Shown one piece after another: positions 25,964 to 34,815 of a DNA stretch of 64,000 bases. This DNA is from Pyrinomonadaceae bacterium (GTDB taxonomy: Bacteria; Acidobacteriota; Blastocatellia; Pyrinomonadales; Pyrinomonadaceae), in NCBI GenBank assembly GCA_019694355.1, contig JAIBCB010000003.1, positions 248,001 through 312,000 on the forward strand, written 5' to 3'. The notes under the pieces were generated by a model. The model saw nothing but the letters and a program-made list of their open reading frames with translations. It had not been told where the DNA came from and did not search any database. Both the position numbers and the translations under genes were made by a program. Every line of letters starts with the position of its first letter. The stretch's first letter is position 1.

Positions 25964-26274
25964 TCAAATATGCTCTTGGTCTGTCTGACGAACTAGCCGA
26001 AATCGCCGCTTATTTGACCCAGTTCGCCGAAGCTACTGCAGAACGCTTTCTTGATAGCTGTGAAGAATCTTTTGACCGGATCGAGAAGTTTCCCGAGATG
26101 GGCAGCCCACGGAAGTTCGACGAGCCGGAACTCGCTTCGGTCCGGATGGCGCTCGTCAAAGATTTTGAAAACTACCTAATTTTCTATGTTCCCATAGACA
26201 ATGGCGTACGAATTCTTCACGTGATCCATAGTGCGCTCGACTATAATCGAATCGTAGATATCGGTGAGTTGTAG
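25960..26274 (+). CDS. parE: ParE/RelE-superfamily toxin
   Basis: A 104-residue toxin of the ParE fold: LGLSDELAEIAAYLTQFAEATAERFLDSCEESFDRIEKFPEMG (read as ELAEIAAYLTQF and EKFPEMGSPR), then VKDFENYLIFYVPIDNGVRILHVIHSALD, where the final strands and 'RILHVIH' are typical. ParE toxins inhibit DNA gyrase, while RelE relatives cut mRNA; sequence alone favours ParE because of the ParD partner. Confidence 0.88.
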   Translation: MIKYALGLSDELAEIAAYLTQFAEATAERFLDSCEESFDRIEKFPEMGSPRKFDEPELASVRMALVKDFENYLIFYVPIDNGVRILHVIHSALDYNRIVDIGEL

Positions 26275-26300
26275 GCCTTTTGTGTTGCAGAAAAAGTTGT

Positions 26301-26585
26301 ATGAAATGTTTAGCTTGCGGTAGGGAAGCCGTGGTTTCTGGAACGATCGTTGATCTTGCCGCCGGTGGCGAGCCGGCCTTTAATCTTGACGATGCGTCGG
26401 GTTGGAGGAGTTGGTTCGGCAGCGGCACTCGCAAGATCCGCGGCTATGCCTGTGTGAACTGCCAGCATCTACAGCTTGCGGTGGATTTTTCAGATAAGGA
26501 TCGCGAAAAGTATCAGCAGTTCGAGGGCCAACAACCCAACGTCCTCGAGCGGATAAACTCCGAACGAGAATTGCCGGGCGAATAG
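26301..26585 (+). CDS. Small zinc-ribbon protein of unknown function
   Basis: A 94-residue protein starting MKCLACGREAVVSGTI, with a second Cys pair in GYACVNCQHLQLAVDF (about residues 46-61); the two CxxC knuckles would bind one zinc. The middle contains a Gly/Trp-rich stretch (DASGWRSWFGSG). No family was recognised beyond the ribbon. The start at 26301 was preferred over an upstream GTG/TTG that would add seven residues. It lies 26 bases after the ParDE pair and convergent with the DUF1501 gene. Confidence 0.65.
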   Translation: MKCLACGREAVVSGTIVDLAAGGEPAFNLDDASGWRSWFGSGTRKIRGYACVNCQHLQLAVDFSDKDREKYQQFEGQQPNVLERINSERELPGE

Positions 26586-26642
26586 CAAACCTTGCTTTGG
26601 GAAGACCACATCGAGAAACCGTAAGACCGCACAGACCAGCCG

Positions 26643-27908
26643 TTAGGAGACAAATCCCTTAAACTTTGCGACGCTCGACGCATAGCCGGGAAAGACCTTT
26701 GCGAGGTCTTTTGCGCCGAGGTGTTTTGCGGCAGCTTCGCCAAAAACGTCGCGAAAATCGGTCGTTACTGCAAGGTCGCGGCCCTCATTTAACTGGTCGT
26801 TCTTTAGGCCTTTCCAGTCGCCATAAACCTTGCCGCCCCGAACGGAATTGCCGAGTGCGAACATTGTGTTGCCGTGGCCATGATCGGTCCCGCGGTTGCC
26901 GTTCTCGCGTGCAGTGCGTCCGAATTCGCTCATCGTCAACACAACGACGTCATCCATCCCTTTGCCGAGATCGCTCGCAAACGCAGCGATCGAAAGTGCA
27001 AAGGTGCGTAAGAAATTCGCGAGCTGCCCTCGGGAATTTCCCTCGTTTACGTGCGTGTCCCAGCGAACATCATTGCCCGTATCGGTGAACGCAACCTCGA
27101 GGCCGACGCCCGCCTTTATAAGCTGCGCGATCTGTTTTAGCGAGCGCCCGAGATCGGTGTTCGGATATACAGCACCGTTCGCAGGCTGATATTTCTGCGG
27201 GTCAGCACGCTTTAGAAAGTCCATTGCCTCGAACGTCTCTTTGCCGGTCTTGTTGAGCGTGTCTTTTACGTTCTGATCGTAAATGCCTTCGAAGCCGCCC
27301 TTGAGATCGGTCGTGTAAAGCCCGGCCTGTATCCTGAAATCCGAAAGGTTCGCCATCGCGACCGACGGAGCCTTTCCGTAAAGCGAACGCGGCAAAGTCT
27401 GTGTCATCGAGACGGCACGGAAAGGCGACGGATCTTTCTCTGCGGCGGTTTGCAGTACGCGGTTGAGCCAACCGTCGGGAGTCGATTTTACGCCCGGCGT
27501 GCCGGATTCCATATAATCCTGTGCGTCAAAATGCGAACGAGTGTTGTCGGGCGAACCGACGCTGGTGATCGCGGCAAGCTGTTTGCTCTTAAAGAACGGA
27601 GCAAGCGGCGAAAGGCTCGGGTGCAGGCCGAAATGACCGTCAAGATCGACCGCACCGTCGGTTTTCCCGGGTGCGGGAATGGCGATGGTCGGGCGAAGGT
27701 CGTAATACTCGCTGTCGCCGAATGGTACGAGCATATTCAAGCCGTCAACCGCCCCGCGTTGAAAGATCGTTACGAGAACTTTGCGGCTTTTGGTGCCGCC
27801 TTTTGTCTGCGCCGCCGCAAATTGATGCAGAAAATTCGGAGCCGCGGCCATCACGCCAAAACTCGCCAAACCAAACCCGCTCGCCTTCAAAAAATAACGT
27901 CTATCCAT
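26643..27908 (-). CDS. DUF1501 family Tat-exported protein
   Basis: A 421-residue protein of the DUF1501 family (alkaline phosphatase/sulfatase-like fold). The N-terminus MDRRYFLKASGFGLASFGVM is a Tat-type leader of the 'RRxFLK' form. The body has the family segments RKVLVTIFQRGAVDGLNMLVPFGD (read as VLVTIFQRGAVDG), GLHPSLSPLAPF and MSEFGRTARENGNRGTDHGHG (catalytic-like SEFGR and DHG). A DUF1800 gene normally sits just upstream in this family; here the neighbour is a toxin-antitoxin pair, so this copy is alone. Confidence 0.88.
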   Translation of the reverse strand: MDRRYFLKASGFGLASFGVMAAAPNFLHQFAAAQTKGGTKSRKVLVTIFQRGAVDGLNMLVPFGDSEYYDLRPTIAIPAPGKTDGAVDLDGHFGLHPSLSPLAPFFKSKQLAAITSVGSPDNTRSHFDAQDYMESGTPGVKSTPDGWLNRVLQTAAEKDPSPFRAVSMTQTLPRSLYGKAPSVAMANLSDFRIQAGLYTTDLKGGFEGIYDQNVKDTLNKTGKETFEAMDFLKRADPQKYQPANGAVYPNTDLGRSLKQIAQLIKAGVGLEVAFTDTGNDVRWDTHVNEGNSRGQLANFLRTFALSIAAFASDLGKGMDDVVVLTMSEFGRTARENGNRGTDHGHGNTMFALGNSVRGGKVYGDWKGLKNDQLNEGRDLAVTTDFRDVFGEAAAKHLGAKDLAKVFPGYASSVAKFKGFVS

Positions 27909-27958
27909 ACAAAACCTCACCAACCACAGCGTTAGACGCATCCGGCCGCAAAAAAGTC

Positions 27959-28258
27959 TTAATCGATCCTGCCTTTCCAGATGAGCGGGTTACGGCTTGT
28001 GTGAAATATAGCGACGACGAAGATCTGGTTTTCGTCGATGGTAAATATCACTGAGTACGGAAATCTATGTGTTTGGGAACTTCTAATGGCCGAACCGTAA
28101 ATAACAGGGAAAGCTAGCGGAGTCGCGATGATTCGTTCAATAGTTGCCTCGATCTCTTCGCGGATGGCCGCTCCAAGTCCTGCTTCGTTCTCATACCACG
28201 TTATGGCCTCGACCGCCTCAAGTTCGGCAGCTTCGTGAAGAATTACAGGGAGGCTCAT
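27959..28258 (-). CDS. RelE/ParE-family toxin
   Basis: A 99-residue toxin: LPVILHEAAELEAVEAITWYENEAGLGAAIREEIEATIERI, then the conserved FPYSVIFTIDENQIFVVAIFHTSRNP ending (short blocks: FPYSVIFTID, VVAIFHTSRNP). The pattern 'HEAAELEAVEAITWYE' with an upstream addiction-module antitoxin marks the plasmid-stabilisation RelE/ParE group. It overlaps the antitoxin gene by 4 bases. Confidence 0.88.
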   Translation of the reverse strand: MSLPVILHEAAELEAVEAITWYENEAGLGAAIREEIEATIERIIATPLAFPVIYGSAIRSSQTHRFPYSVIFTIDENQIFVVAIFHTSRNPLIWKGRID

Positions 28259-28473
28259 GCGATCTTGCGTAAACGTTCACGCACATCGTCCCAAGACAGC
28301 GCTTTGTCAGGATGTTCGCGGAGATCGGCAAGACGCCGATCGATCTCGCTCCTCTGCTCCTGACTCAAACTGAAGCCCTCTGAACCCGACACAATGCTGG
28401 CATAGAGGTCATCCGCGAGCTTTCTCCGCTCGGGAATCGGGAGCCTGAGAGCCTGTTCGAGTATTGTATTCAT
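28255..28473 (-). CDS. Addiction-module antitoxin (RHH-like, PF09720 type)
   Basis: A 72-residue antitoxin with the family pattern LEQALRLPIPERRKLADDLYASI, then LSQEQRSEIDRRLADLREHPDKALSWDDVRERLRK (key blocks: LPIPERRKLADDL and ALSWDDVRERL). It precedes its toxin with a 4-base overlap. A likely promoter lies upstream at 28485-28512. Confidence 0.88.
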   Translation of the reverse strand: MNTILEQALRLPIPERRKLADDLYASIVSGSEGFSLSQEQRSEIDRRLADLREHPDKALSWDDVRERLRKIA

Positions 28474-28484
28474 AACGGCTTCAG

Positions 28485-28512
28485 AATATATTATCCGTAA
28501 TTGTGAAGTAAA
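28485..28512 (-). promoter_or_regulatory. Promoter of the RelE-type TA pair
   Basis: On the minus strand TTTACT (28507-28512) and TATATT (28485-28490) are spaced by 16 bases, 12-40 bases upstream of the antitoxin ATG. Confidence 0.45.
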
Positions 28513-28605
28513 GGTTTCCGTCGCTTACAGGTCGATCTTCAAAGAGCAAGTCGACCACGAATTCACGAATGGATCTTTCGCTTCGTGCATTCGTGGCTTG
28601 TCGTT

Positions 28606-31600
28606 TTACCGGATAATGATCTCATCGACGAAGATGTATGCGTCGTAGCCTGCTCCGGGATGCCAGGCGGGAATTTTGCCAAGGTTCGTTGCGTGGACGC
28701 GGACGTATCGGGCCGTGACGGGCGAGATCTTCTTTATATAGTCGCGTGCGATGGATGTCATATCTTCGGGCGAAACATCGGTTGCGATGTCGGCAACTTT
28801 CTTAAAGTTCACATTATCGTCCGAGACCTCGAATTCAATTTTGGTGGGCATCCAGATCCATGAACGTGCGACCTGCAAAAAGCCGCCGCTGACCTCGCTG
28901 ATCTTTGTCGGACGCTGCAGGTCGATGACCGCATCAAAGTCCTGGCCTTGATAGCCTTGCCACTCACCGCTGGCAAAATTCACCGTCCCGCGAATGCCAT
29001 CGATCAAGCCTTCATCACCGCCGCCATTGTATTGGCGACTGTATTTCGAGGCGATCTTTACCGTCCAGTCGTTTGGCTTTTTGATAAAGCGTGCGGTCAC
29101 GGTCTTGCTTGATACACCGCCTTTACGTGCCGTGGCGGTAATGGTCGATGTCGTATCGATCGAGATCGGCTTTGTATATCGCATTTCGGCGGATACGCTG
29201 CCGGTATCGGCCTGCATCGTGTAGAAGATCTCGGCCTTCGGGTCGATGCTGTGCAGCGTGATCTCGGCGGTCTTCTCGAATGTCCTTGGCCCTGCGAAAT
29301 ACGGTACCGCTTCGAAGGCGACATCGATCTTGCTCGAGGAGAATTCCGTGAACCAATCCTTTACAGGTGTCGGCGACATTTCGAATTCGAGCGTGCCTCC
29401 TGCCGCGATATCGGCGTGCGTGATGAAGGTCTTGCGATACGGCTTGCCGTTCAGCTTCACAGAGCGGACGTAGATATTCTGCGGCGAGACGTTCGGTGCC
29501 TTTACGGTAAACGCCTTGCCGTTCTCAAGGTTGTATCTCACTTGCTTGAAGATCGGTGTGCCGAGGTCGTATTTTGCGTTGCCCGGTGCCGTCGGATAAA
29601 AGCCGCTTGCGCTCAGGATGTACCATGCTGACATCTGGCCGCAATCTTCATTGCCGATAAGTCCGTCCGGCGTCGGCTTGTAGAATTCGTCCAGTATCTG
29701 CCGTACGTATTTCTGTGTTTTCCACGGCTCGCCGGCGTAATCGTAAAGGTACGCGATGTGGTGCGAAGGCTCGTTGCCGTGGGCGTATTGGCCGATCAGG
29801 CCGGTGATGTCGGGCTGTACGCGGCCGGTGAGTTGATCGCTCGTGGTGAAAAGTTCGTCGAGCTTTGCGGCGAATTTTGCGCGGCCGCCCATCAACTCTT
29901 CGAGCCGATCGACATCCTGCGGAACGAAGAACGAATAGACCCAACTGTTGCCTTCCGTAAAGTGAAAAGTCACCTCGTTCGGCGAGAACGGCGAGACAAA
30001 GCTGCCGTTATTCTTTGGCCGCATAAATCCGGTCGCAGGGTCGAAAAGATTCTCGAAATAGCGGGAACGCTTCGAATACCTAGCATAGTCCGCATCTTTC
30101 TTCAGGAGCTTTGCCATCTTCGCGATGCACCAATCGTCGTATGCGTACTCAAGCGTTTTTGAGACCGATTCGTTCTCGTCCTCCATCGAGATGTAGCCGC
30201 GTTTCTTGTAGGCTGCGAGTCCGAAATGATCGAGTTCGGCGGAGTTTATTGCGGCTTCGTAGGCCTTTTCGTAATCGAAGCCTTTGATGCCTTTGGCCAT
30301 CGCGTCGGCGATGACCGGGACGGCGTGATAGCCGATCATCGTGTCGGTCTCCTCGCCCCAAAGCTCCCAAACAGGCAGCCGCCCGCCCTGTTCATACTGT
30401 CGTATAAATGTGTTGATGAAATCAGCGGTCCGCTTCTCGTCAATGATCGTGTAAAGCGGATGCGCCGCCCGAAAAGTGTCCCACAGCGAAAAGACCGTGT
30501 ATTGCGCAGGTCTATGCCGACGGCTCAAGGCTGAGGGCTGAGAGCTGTTCTTAATTTGGGTACAGCCGTCAGCCTTCAGCTTTGAGCTGTCAGCTTTCGG
30601 GTCGCATAAACTGTGGATCTTGCCATCGTGACCGCGGTATCGGCCATCGACGTCGCTAAAGATATTTGGCTGGATCGCGGTGTGATAGAGAGCAGTGTAA
30701 AAATTGGTCGTCTGCTCAGGCGTGCCGCCGGAAATTTCTATCTTTGAAAGCTCTTTGTTCCACTCCGCCTTGGCATCGCGACGAACCTTATCAAAATCCC
30801 AACCCGGAAGTTCGGCTTCGAGATTTTTGCGGGCTCCTTCGATCGAGACGTAGGAGATCGCAACTTTTACTATTAGGGCTCCACCTTTCTCCAAAGTGAA
30901 ATGATAAGTATCCGCAAAATGACCGCCGTGACTAGTCCCGTGTGCAGAAGATCCATTGATTGGCTGTGAAAACTCGGCGATAAAATAGACCGTTTGATCT
31001 TTAGCCCATGAAGTTGAACGTCGGAACCCTTCAACCCTACGATCTCCGACAAAATTAGTCTCTGCGCCAAGCTTCTTATCGCGCCAGGCTAGATCAAGAT
31101 AAATATAAGCATCACCCGAATGCGGGAATGTATAGCGCTGAAGTCCAACTCTTGCGGTCGAGGTCAACTCAGAACGAATCCCATTAGCCAGTTTTACAGA
31201 GTAATATCCGGGAGTTGCAATTTCATTCGCATGCGAGAAGTTAGATGCGTAGCCGTTAGCCAACCTTTCATTCTGTCCAGTAAAGATTTGTCCTTCAGTT
31301 AGCATCGGCATTAGCAAAATATCGCAGCCGTCGGGAATGCCTGTGCCTGAGAGGTGCGTCATCGAGAAGCCATAGATGATGTCGTCCGAGTAGTGATAGC
31401 CGGATGATCCGTCCCAATTGTCAATGCGGGTGTCGGGCGAGAGCTGCACCATTCCGAACGGCACGGTCGCGCCGGGAAACGTGTGCCCGTGGCCGCCGGT
31501 GCCGATGAAGGGATTCACGAACTGCGTGAGGTCGCGTGTCTGCGCATTGACAGCGACGAAAGAGCAGAGAGCGGCCGCCAGAATAAGACCGCAGAGCCGC

Positions 31601-31632
31601 AGATGCACCGATACGAGTGGATTACCTTTCAT
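28606..31632 (-). CDS. GH92 alpha-mannosidase, exported, with chitobiase-C-like and F5/8-type C-terminal domains
   Basis: A 1008-residue exported glycosidase. After a signal peptide (about 1-30) comes the GH92 start motif FVNPFIGTGGHGHTFPG, PFGMVQLSPDT, and later GNEPSHHIAYLYDYAG and GNEDCGQMSAWYI, all hallmarks of the Ca2+-dependent exo-alpha-mannosidases that trim mannose from N-glycans. The C-terminal third has a chitobiase-C-like module (about 770-840, DPKAEIFYTM) and an F5/8-type carbohydrate-binding module (about 850-1008). Residues about 348-382 are an insertion encoded by an imperfect palindrome (30519-30591) that interrupts conserved sequence but keeps frame. It is the last gene of a five-glycosidase series. 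Confidence 0.92.
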   Translation of the reverse strand: MKGNPLVSVHLRLCGLILAAALCSFVAVNAQTRDLTQFVNPFIGTGGHGHTFPGATVPFGMVQLSPDTRIDNWDGSSGYHYSDDIIYGFSMTHLSGTGIPDGCDILLMPMLTEGQIFTGQNERLANGYASNFSHANEIATPGYYSVKLANGIRSELTSTARVGLQRYTFPHSGDAYIYLDLAWRDKKLGAETNFVGDRRVEGFRRSTSWAKDQTVYFIAEFSQPINGSSAHGTSHGGHFADTYHFTLEKGGALIVKVAISYVSIEGARKNLEAELPGWDFDKVRRDAKAEWNKELSKIEISGGTPEQTTNFYTALYHTAIQPNIFSDVDGRYRGHDGKIHSLCDPKADSSKLKADGCTQIKNSSQPSALSRRHRPAQYTVFSLWDTFRAAHPLYTIIDEKRTADFINTFIRQYEQGGRLPVWELWGEETDTMIGYHAVPVIADAMAKGIKGFDYEKAYEAAINSAELDHFGLAAYKKRGYISMEDENESVSKTLEYAYDDWCIAKMAKLLKKDADYARYSKRSRYFENLFDPATGFMRPKNNGSFVSPFSPNEVTFHFTEGNSWVYSFFVPQDVDRLEELMGGRAKFAAKLDELFTTSDQLTGRVQPDITGLIGQYAHGNEPSHHIAYLYDYAGEPWKTQKYVRQILDEFYKPTPDGLIGNEDCGQMSAWYILSASGFYPTAPGNAKYDLGTPIFKQVRYNLENGKAFTVKAPNVSPQNIYVRSVKLNGKPYRKTFITHADIAAGGTLEFEMSPTPVKDWFTEFSSSKIDVAFEAVPYFAGPRTFEKTAEITLHSIDPKAEIFYTMQADTGSVSAEMRYTKPISIDTTSTITATARKGGVSSKTVTARFIKKPNDWTVKIASKYSRQYNGGGDEGLIDGIRGTVNFASGEWQGYQGQDFDAVIDLQRPTKISEVSGGFLQVARSWIWMPTKIEFEVSDDNVNFKKVADIATDVSPEDMTSIARDYIKKISPVTARYVRVHATNLGKIPAWHPGAGYDAYIFVDEIIIR
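30519..30591. repeat. Imperfect palindrome inserted in frame within GH92
   Basis: Two 29-base arms (30519-30547 and 30563-30591) are inverted copies matching at 24 positions, separated by a 15-base loop. The arms are made of GGCTGA/TCAGCC-type words. It encodes the low-complexity stretch around KADSSKLKADGCTQIKNSS. The surrounding GH92 sequence is continuous on both sides. Confidence 0.8.
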
Positions 31633-31652
31633 AACATTTCTCCGCCTACGAA

Positions 31653-31802
31653 GAATTTTGCCCGCGAATGACGCGAATTTTCGCGAAGGGAATATAAACG
31701 CGTTGCTTCGAGTGCGTTATCCAATGCGAATTTTGCCCGCGAATGACGCGAATTTTCGCGAAGGGAATATAATCGCGTTGCTTCGAGTGCGTTATCCAAT
31801 TC
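31653..31802. repeat. 75-bp tandem duplication in the GH92-sialidase gap
   Basis: Units 31653-31727 and 31728-31802 are nearly identical; differences are limited to a few bases (for example TATAAACG against TATAATCG). Each unit begins GAATTTTGCCCGCGAATGAC and contains GCGAATTTTCGCGAA, itself partly palindromic. Related words (TTATTCGCGGGC) recur twice more at 31841-31870, up to and into the sialidase 3' end. The rest of the 227-bp gap shows no gene. Confidence 0.9.
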
Positions 31803-31859
31803 GAATGAAGCCAGCTTCTAATAATTAGCGTTCATTCGCGTTATTCGCGGGCAACTTTC

Positions 31860-32978
31860 TTATTCGCGGGCGAATACTACCGCCTTGAACACGATCTGTT
31901 TATAGTCGTCGCGTTCATAAAGGACGCCGATCGTCCGACTATTGACCTGCACGATATCAGAGTATGCCGTAACATCGCGACCTTTTGGGTCGTTTACGCC
32001 TTCGATCAGAATACTCTTCTTCCACGTCTTGCCATTGTCATAGCTTATCCGCAGGGTCAAATTGTTGCGATCCTTTTGATCTGCGTTATTCACGAACGCG
32101 ATGACTTTGCCTTTCAAATGCAAAAGGCTGCCCTGGCACACGGGATCGGGCAAGTTCTCGTCAAAGCCCGCATCGATCCAGCTCTTGCCGCCATCGCTGC
32201 TTCGTGCGGTGATGCGATACTTCTGATCGCCGCGTTGGTTGCGTGCATTAAATAGAATGTCGCCGTTAGAGGTTTCGGCGGCGGTCGCCTCGTTGCTTCC
32301 CGCGATGCCGATGTCATCCGCGATATGAAATGTTTTGCCGTGGTCATCGGAATAGAATCCCGCGGCCATATAGTCCGTAAAATCACGCTGCGGCTCGCCT
32401 TTTGAGTAATTTATGGGGACGAAAATGCGGCCGCGATACTTGCCTTTTGTAAGCTGCATCGCGTGGCCCGGCGTGTTCGCGAACGCACGCCATTCCGGCA
32501 GCTTGACCTGCGAAGTGATATTCACGGCCTCAGACCACGTTCGGCCTTCATCGGTCGAGGTCTTATACCAAACCTCGCGAGTGCCCTTGCCTTCGCGAAC
32601 TTCCCGCTCTGTACGATCGCCTGTGTTGTAAAAGAGGAAGATGCGGCCTTTCGGATAACGCGGGTCGAGTTCATCGACGACCGGCGCCGAGTTACTCGCC
32701 TGAAGCGTGCCGTTGTCAACGATGATCGTCTGCTCGGACCAAGTCTTTCCATTGTCGCTGCTCGTCTTGAGCACGATGTCGTTGTTGCCGAAATCGCCCG
32801 CATCGTTTCGCCTTGCTTCGGCAAACGCGAGCAGCTTTCCCGATCTCAGGCCAACGATCGCCGGAATTCGATAGTTTGCCGCCCCACCTTTTCCGCTCTC
32901 AAAAACTGCCGTCTCCTGAGCGGCGGCGAATGCCGCCAACATGAGCGTGAGAAGGAAACTGACGAAGAACTTTGCCAT
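31860..32978 (-). CDS. Exported exo-alpha-sialidase (GH33-like)
   Basis: A 372-residue six-bladed propeller enzyme. After the signal peptide (about 1-20, FAAAQ) comes NYRIPAIVGL, the FRIP-type arginine motif, and at least four Asp-boxes: SSDNGKTWSE, STDEGRTWSE, SSDGGKSWID and SYDNGKTWKK (with SDDHGKTFH as a degenerate fifth). Sialidases remove terminal sialic acids from glycoproteins and gangliosides. The start was set at the ATG at 32978, where the signal peptide begins, rather than an upstream GTG. The 3' end coincides with the GCGGGCGAA repeat word. It lies between GH35 and GH92 in one direction. Confidence 0.9.
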   Translation of the reverse strand: MAKFFVSFLLTLMLAAFAAAQETAVFESGKGGAANYRIPAIVGLRSGKLLAFAEARRNDAGDFGNNDIVLKTSSDNGKTWSEQTIIVDNGTLQASNSAPVVDELDPRYPKGRIFLFYNTGDRTEREVREGKGTREVWYKTSTDEGRTWSEAVNITSQVKLPEWRAFANTPGHAMQLTKGKYRGRIFVPINYSKGEPQRDFTDYMAAGFYSDDHGKTFHIADDIGIAGSNEATAAETSNGDILFNARNQRGDQKYRITARSSDGGKSWIDAGFDENLPDPVCQGSLLHLKGKVIAFVNNADQKDRNNLTLRISYDNGKTWKKSILIEGVNDPKGRDVTAYSDIVQVNSRTIGVLYERDDYKQIVFKAVVFARE

Positions 32979-33000
32979 ACATTCCCTCTTAAGAGGTCGT

Positions 33001-34815
33001 TCAGTTGCCGTAAAGTATCTTCGGGCTCGCACTAATTGTGCGAGTGCCCTTGTTTTCGAGGTCGAGAATGACGATCGAATTTCGCCCTTTCTTTAACCAA
33101 CCGACGGGCAGATAGAGCGACTGCTGCGGGCCGATGTTCCAAAATCTTCCAAGATGATGGCCGTTGACCCAAACGTGGCCCTTGCCCCAATTCCGCATAT
33201 CGAGGAACGTATCGCCGACCTCTTTGAGAGCGAACGAGCCTCGGAAAAATACAGCATTCGGCACGTTTTTCTTTGAGAATCGCAGCCCGGCAAAGTTATC
33301 GAACGGCAGGGATACCATTTCCCAATTCTTCAAGTCTTCGCCGTTCAACACAACGCTCTCGGTGATGCCTTTGCGGTCGAAAATGAACGCATTGCCGTAG
33401 TTCAGACGGCCCATATTTTCGACCAGAACTTCGAGTACGTCGCCTTTCTTTGCGTCGATCGCGATCGACTGTTCTTTCTTACCGCGATCGAGTTTGCCGA
33501 TGAATTTGTGATCCAGAAAGACGTGCGAGTAATCGTGCTGCTCTTTGAATTCGAGCATGCCTTTTGCGTTCTCCGAAAAACGATGACGGTAGAGCACAAA
33601 GCCGTAATTCTGCCCAAGGTCTTCCATCGGAAGAACGGTCTCAGATCTGCGCGAGGTGCCGAGCGTTCGTGCGGCATCGAACAGGCCGGCCGTCTCATTG
33701 AGTTCGAACGGCGGTATCGAGATGAACTTCGTCTCGTCCTTTACGTCCGGGAATTTCTCGTTCGGGAAATGCTTTGCGATCACGTCGCGTAGAACACGAT
33801 ATTTCTCAGTTGGCCGTCCGGCGGCATCGAGGACACCGTCATAATCGTAATCAGAAGTGTCGGGCTGATATGGCACCGTGTTCGAATAGTTCGCTCCGGC
33901 CATATAGCCGAACGACCATCCGCCGTGCCACATATAAAAGTTGAACGAGATGCCGTTCGCGAGCATATAGTCGATGCCTTTTGCAACGGATTCGGTATCG
34001 ACGGTGTGGTGTTTCTCGCCCCAGTGATCGAACCAGCCCGTGTAATACTCGCCGACCATTCGCGGGATACCGGAGCGAAACTTGGCGAGCGTCTCGAACT
34101 GCTTCGCCGGGTCTTGCCCCCAACCAAAATTGATTACGGGAAGTACGTCAGGCAGCGTGCCGCCCTTCAGCATCTGATCGCTCGGACCGTCAGAGGTGAA
34201 GAAGGGAACGCTGAATCCCGCATCGACCAAGCTCTTTTTGACGGCATTCAAATAATCCTTGTCGCTTCCGAATGAACCATATTCATTCTCGACCTGCGCC
34301 ATTATGATGTTGCCGCCGTTCTGTATCTGAAGCGGTGCGAGACGTTTTCCCACCTCTTTCATATATCGATCGGCGGCCGCAAGAAACGCGGGGTCGTTCG
34401 CACGTATCTTCATACTCCGATCACGAAGCAGCCACGCGGGAAGCCCGCCAAAATCCCACTCGGTGCAGACGTACGGGCCGGGACGAATGATCAGCCAAAG
34501 GCCTTCTTCCTGGGCGAGTTTTGCAAAGTGTGCGATGTCTTTGCCGCCCGCAAAATCGAACTTGCCGGGCTGCGGCTCGTGCTCATTCCAAAAGATGTAT
34601 GTCGTGATCGTGTTCAGGCCCATCGCTTTGGCCTTGCGAAAGCGATCTCGCCAATGTTCGGGCGGAATACGCGGATAGTGCATCTCTCCGGAGCGAATGA
34701 TGAAAGGTTTTCCGTCGAGTACAAAATGCTCGCCTTCGATCGCGAACGAATGCTTTTGTGCGGACGCGATCGAACAGCAAAGCAAGACGACCGCAAACAG
34801 CAATAATTTTCTCAT
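33001..34815 (-). CDS. Exported GH35 beta-galactosidase
   Basis: A 604-residue exported enzyme with a signal peptide (about 1-20). The N-terminal TIM barrel has SGEMHYPRIPPEHWRDR and GLNTITTYIFWNEHEP, the acid/base motif QVENEYGSFG (about 176-185), and the nucleophile region MVGEYYTGWFDHWGE (about 250-264). C-terminal beta-sandwich domains end in GHVWVNGHHLGRFWNIGPQ, typical of the family. It removes terminal beta-galactose from oligosaccharides. The start overlaps the GH109 stop by 4 bases, so the two are coupled. The ATG at 34815 was chosen for the signal peptide. Confidence 0.93.
   Translation of the reverse strand: MRKLLLFAVVLLCCSIASAQKHSFAIEGEHFVLDGKPFIIRSGEMHYPRIPPEHWRDRFRKAKAMGLNTITTYIFWNEHEPQPGKFDFAGGKDIAHFAKLAQEEGLWLIIRPGPYVCTEWDFGGLPAWLLRDRSMKIRANDPAFLAAADRYMKEVGKRLAPLQIQNGGNIIMAQVENEYGSFGSDKDYLNAVKKSLVDAGFSVPFFTSDGPSDQMLKGGTLPDVLPVINFGWGQDPAKQFETLAKFRSGIPRMVGEYYTGWFDHWGEKHHTVDTESVAKGIDYMLANGISFNFYMWHGGWSFGYMAGANYSNTVPYQPDTSDYDYDGVLDAAGRPTEKYRVLRDVIAKHFPNEKFPDVKDETKFISIPPFELNETAGLFDAARTLGTSRRSETVLPMEDLGQNYGFVLYRHRFSENAKGMLEFKEQHDYSHVFLDHKFIGKLDRGKKEQSIAIDAKKGDVLEVLVENMGRLNYGNAFIFDRKGITESVVLNGEDLKNWEMVSLPFDNFAGLRFSKKNVPNAVFFRGSFALKEVGDTFLDMRNWGKGHVWVNGHHLGRFWNIGPQQSLYLPVGWLKKGRNSIVILDLENKGTRTISASPKILYGN

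Noticed and set aside
31653..31802. Possible CRISPR array in the GH92-sialidase gap
   Set aside because: Only two directly adjacent 75-bp copies exist, with no spacers and no cas genes.
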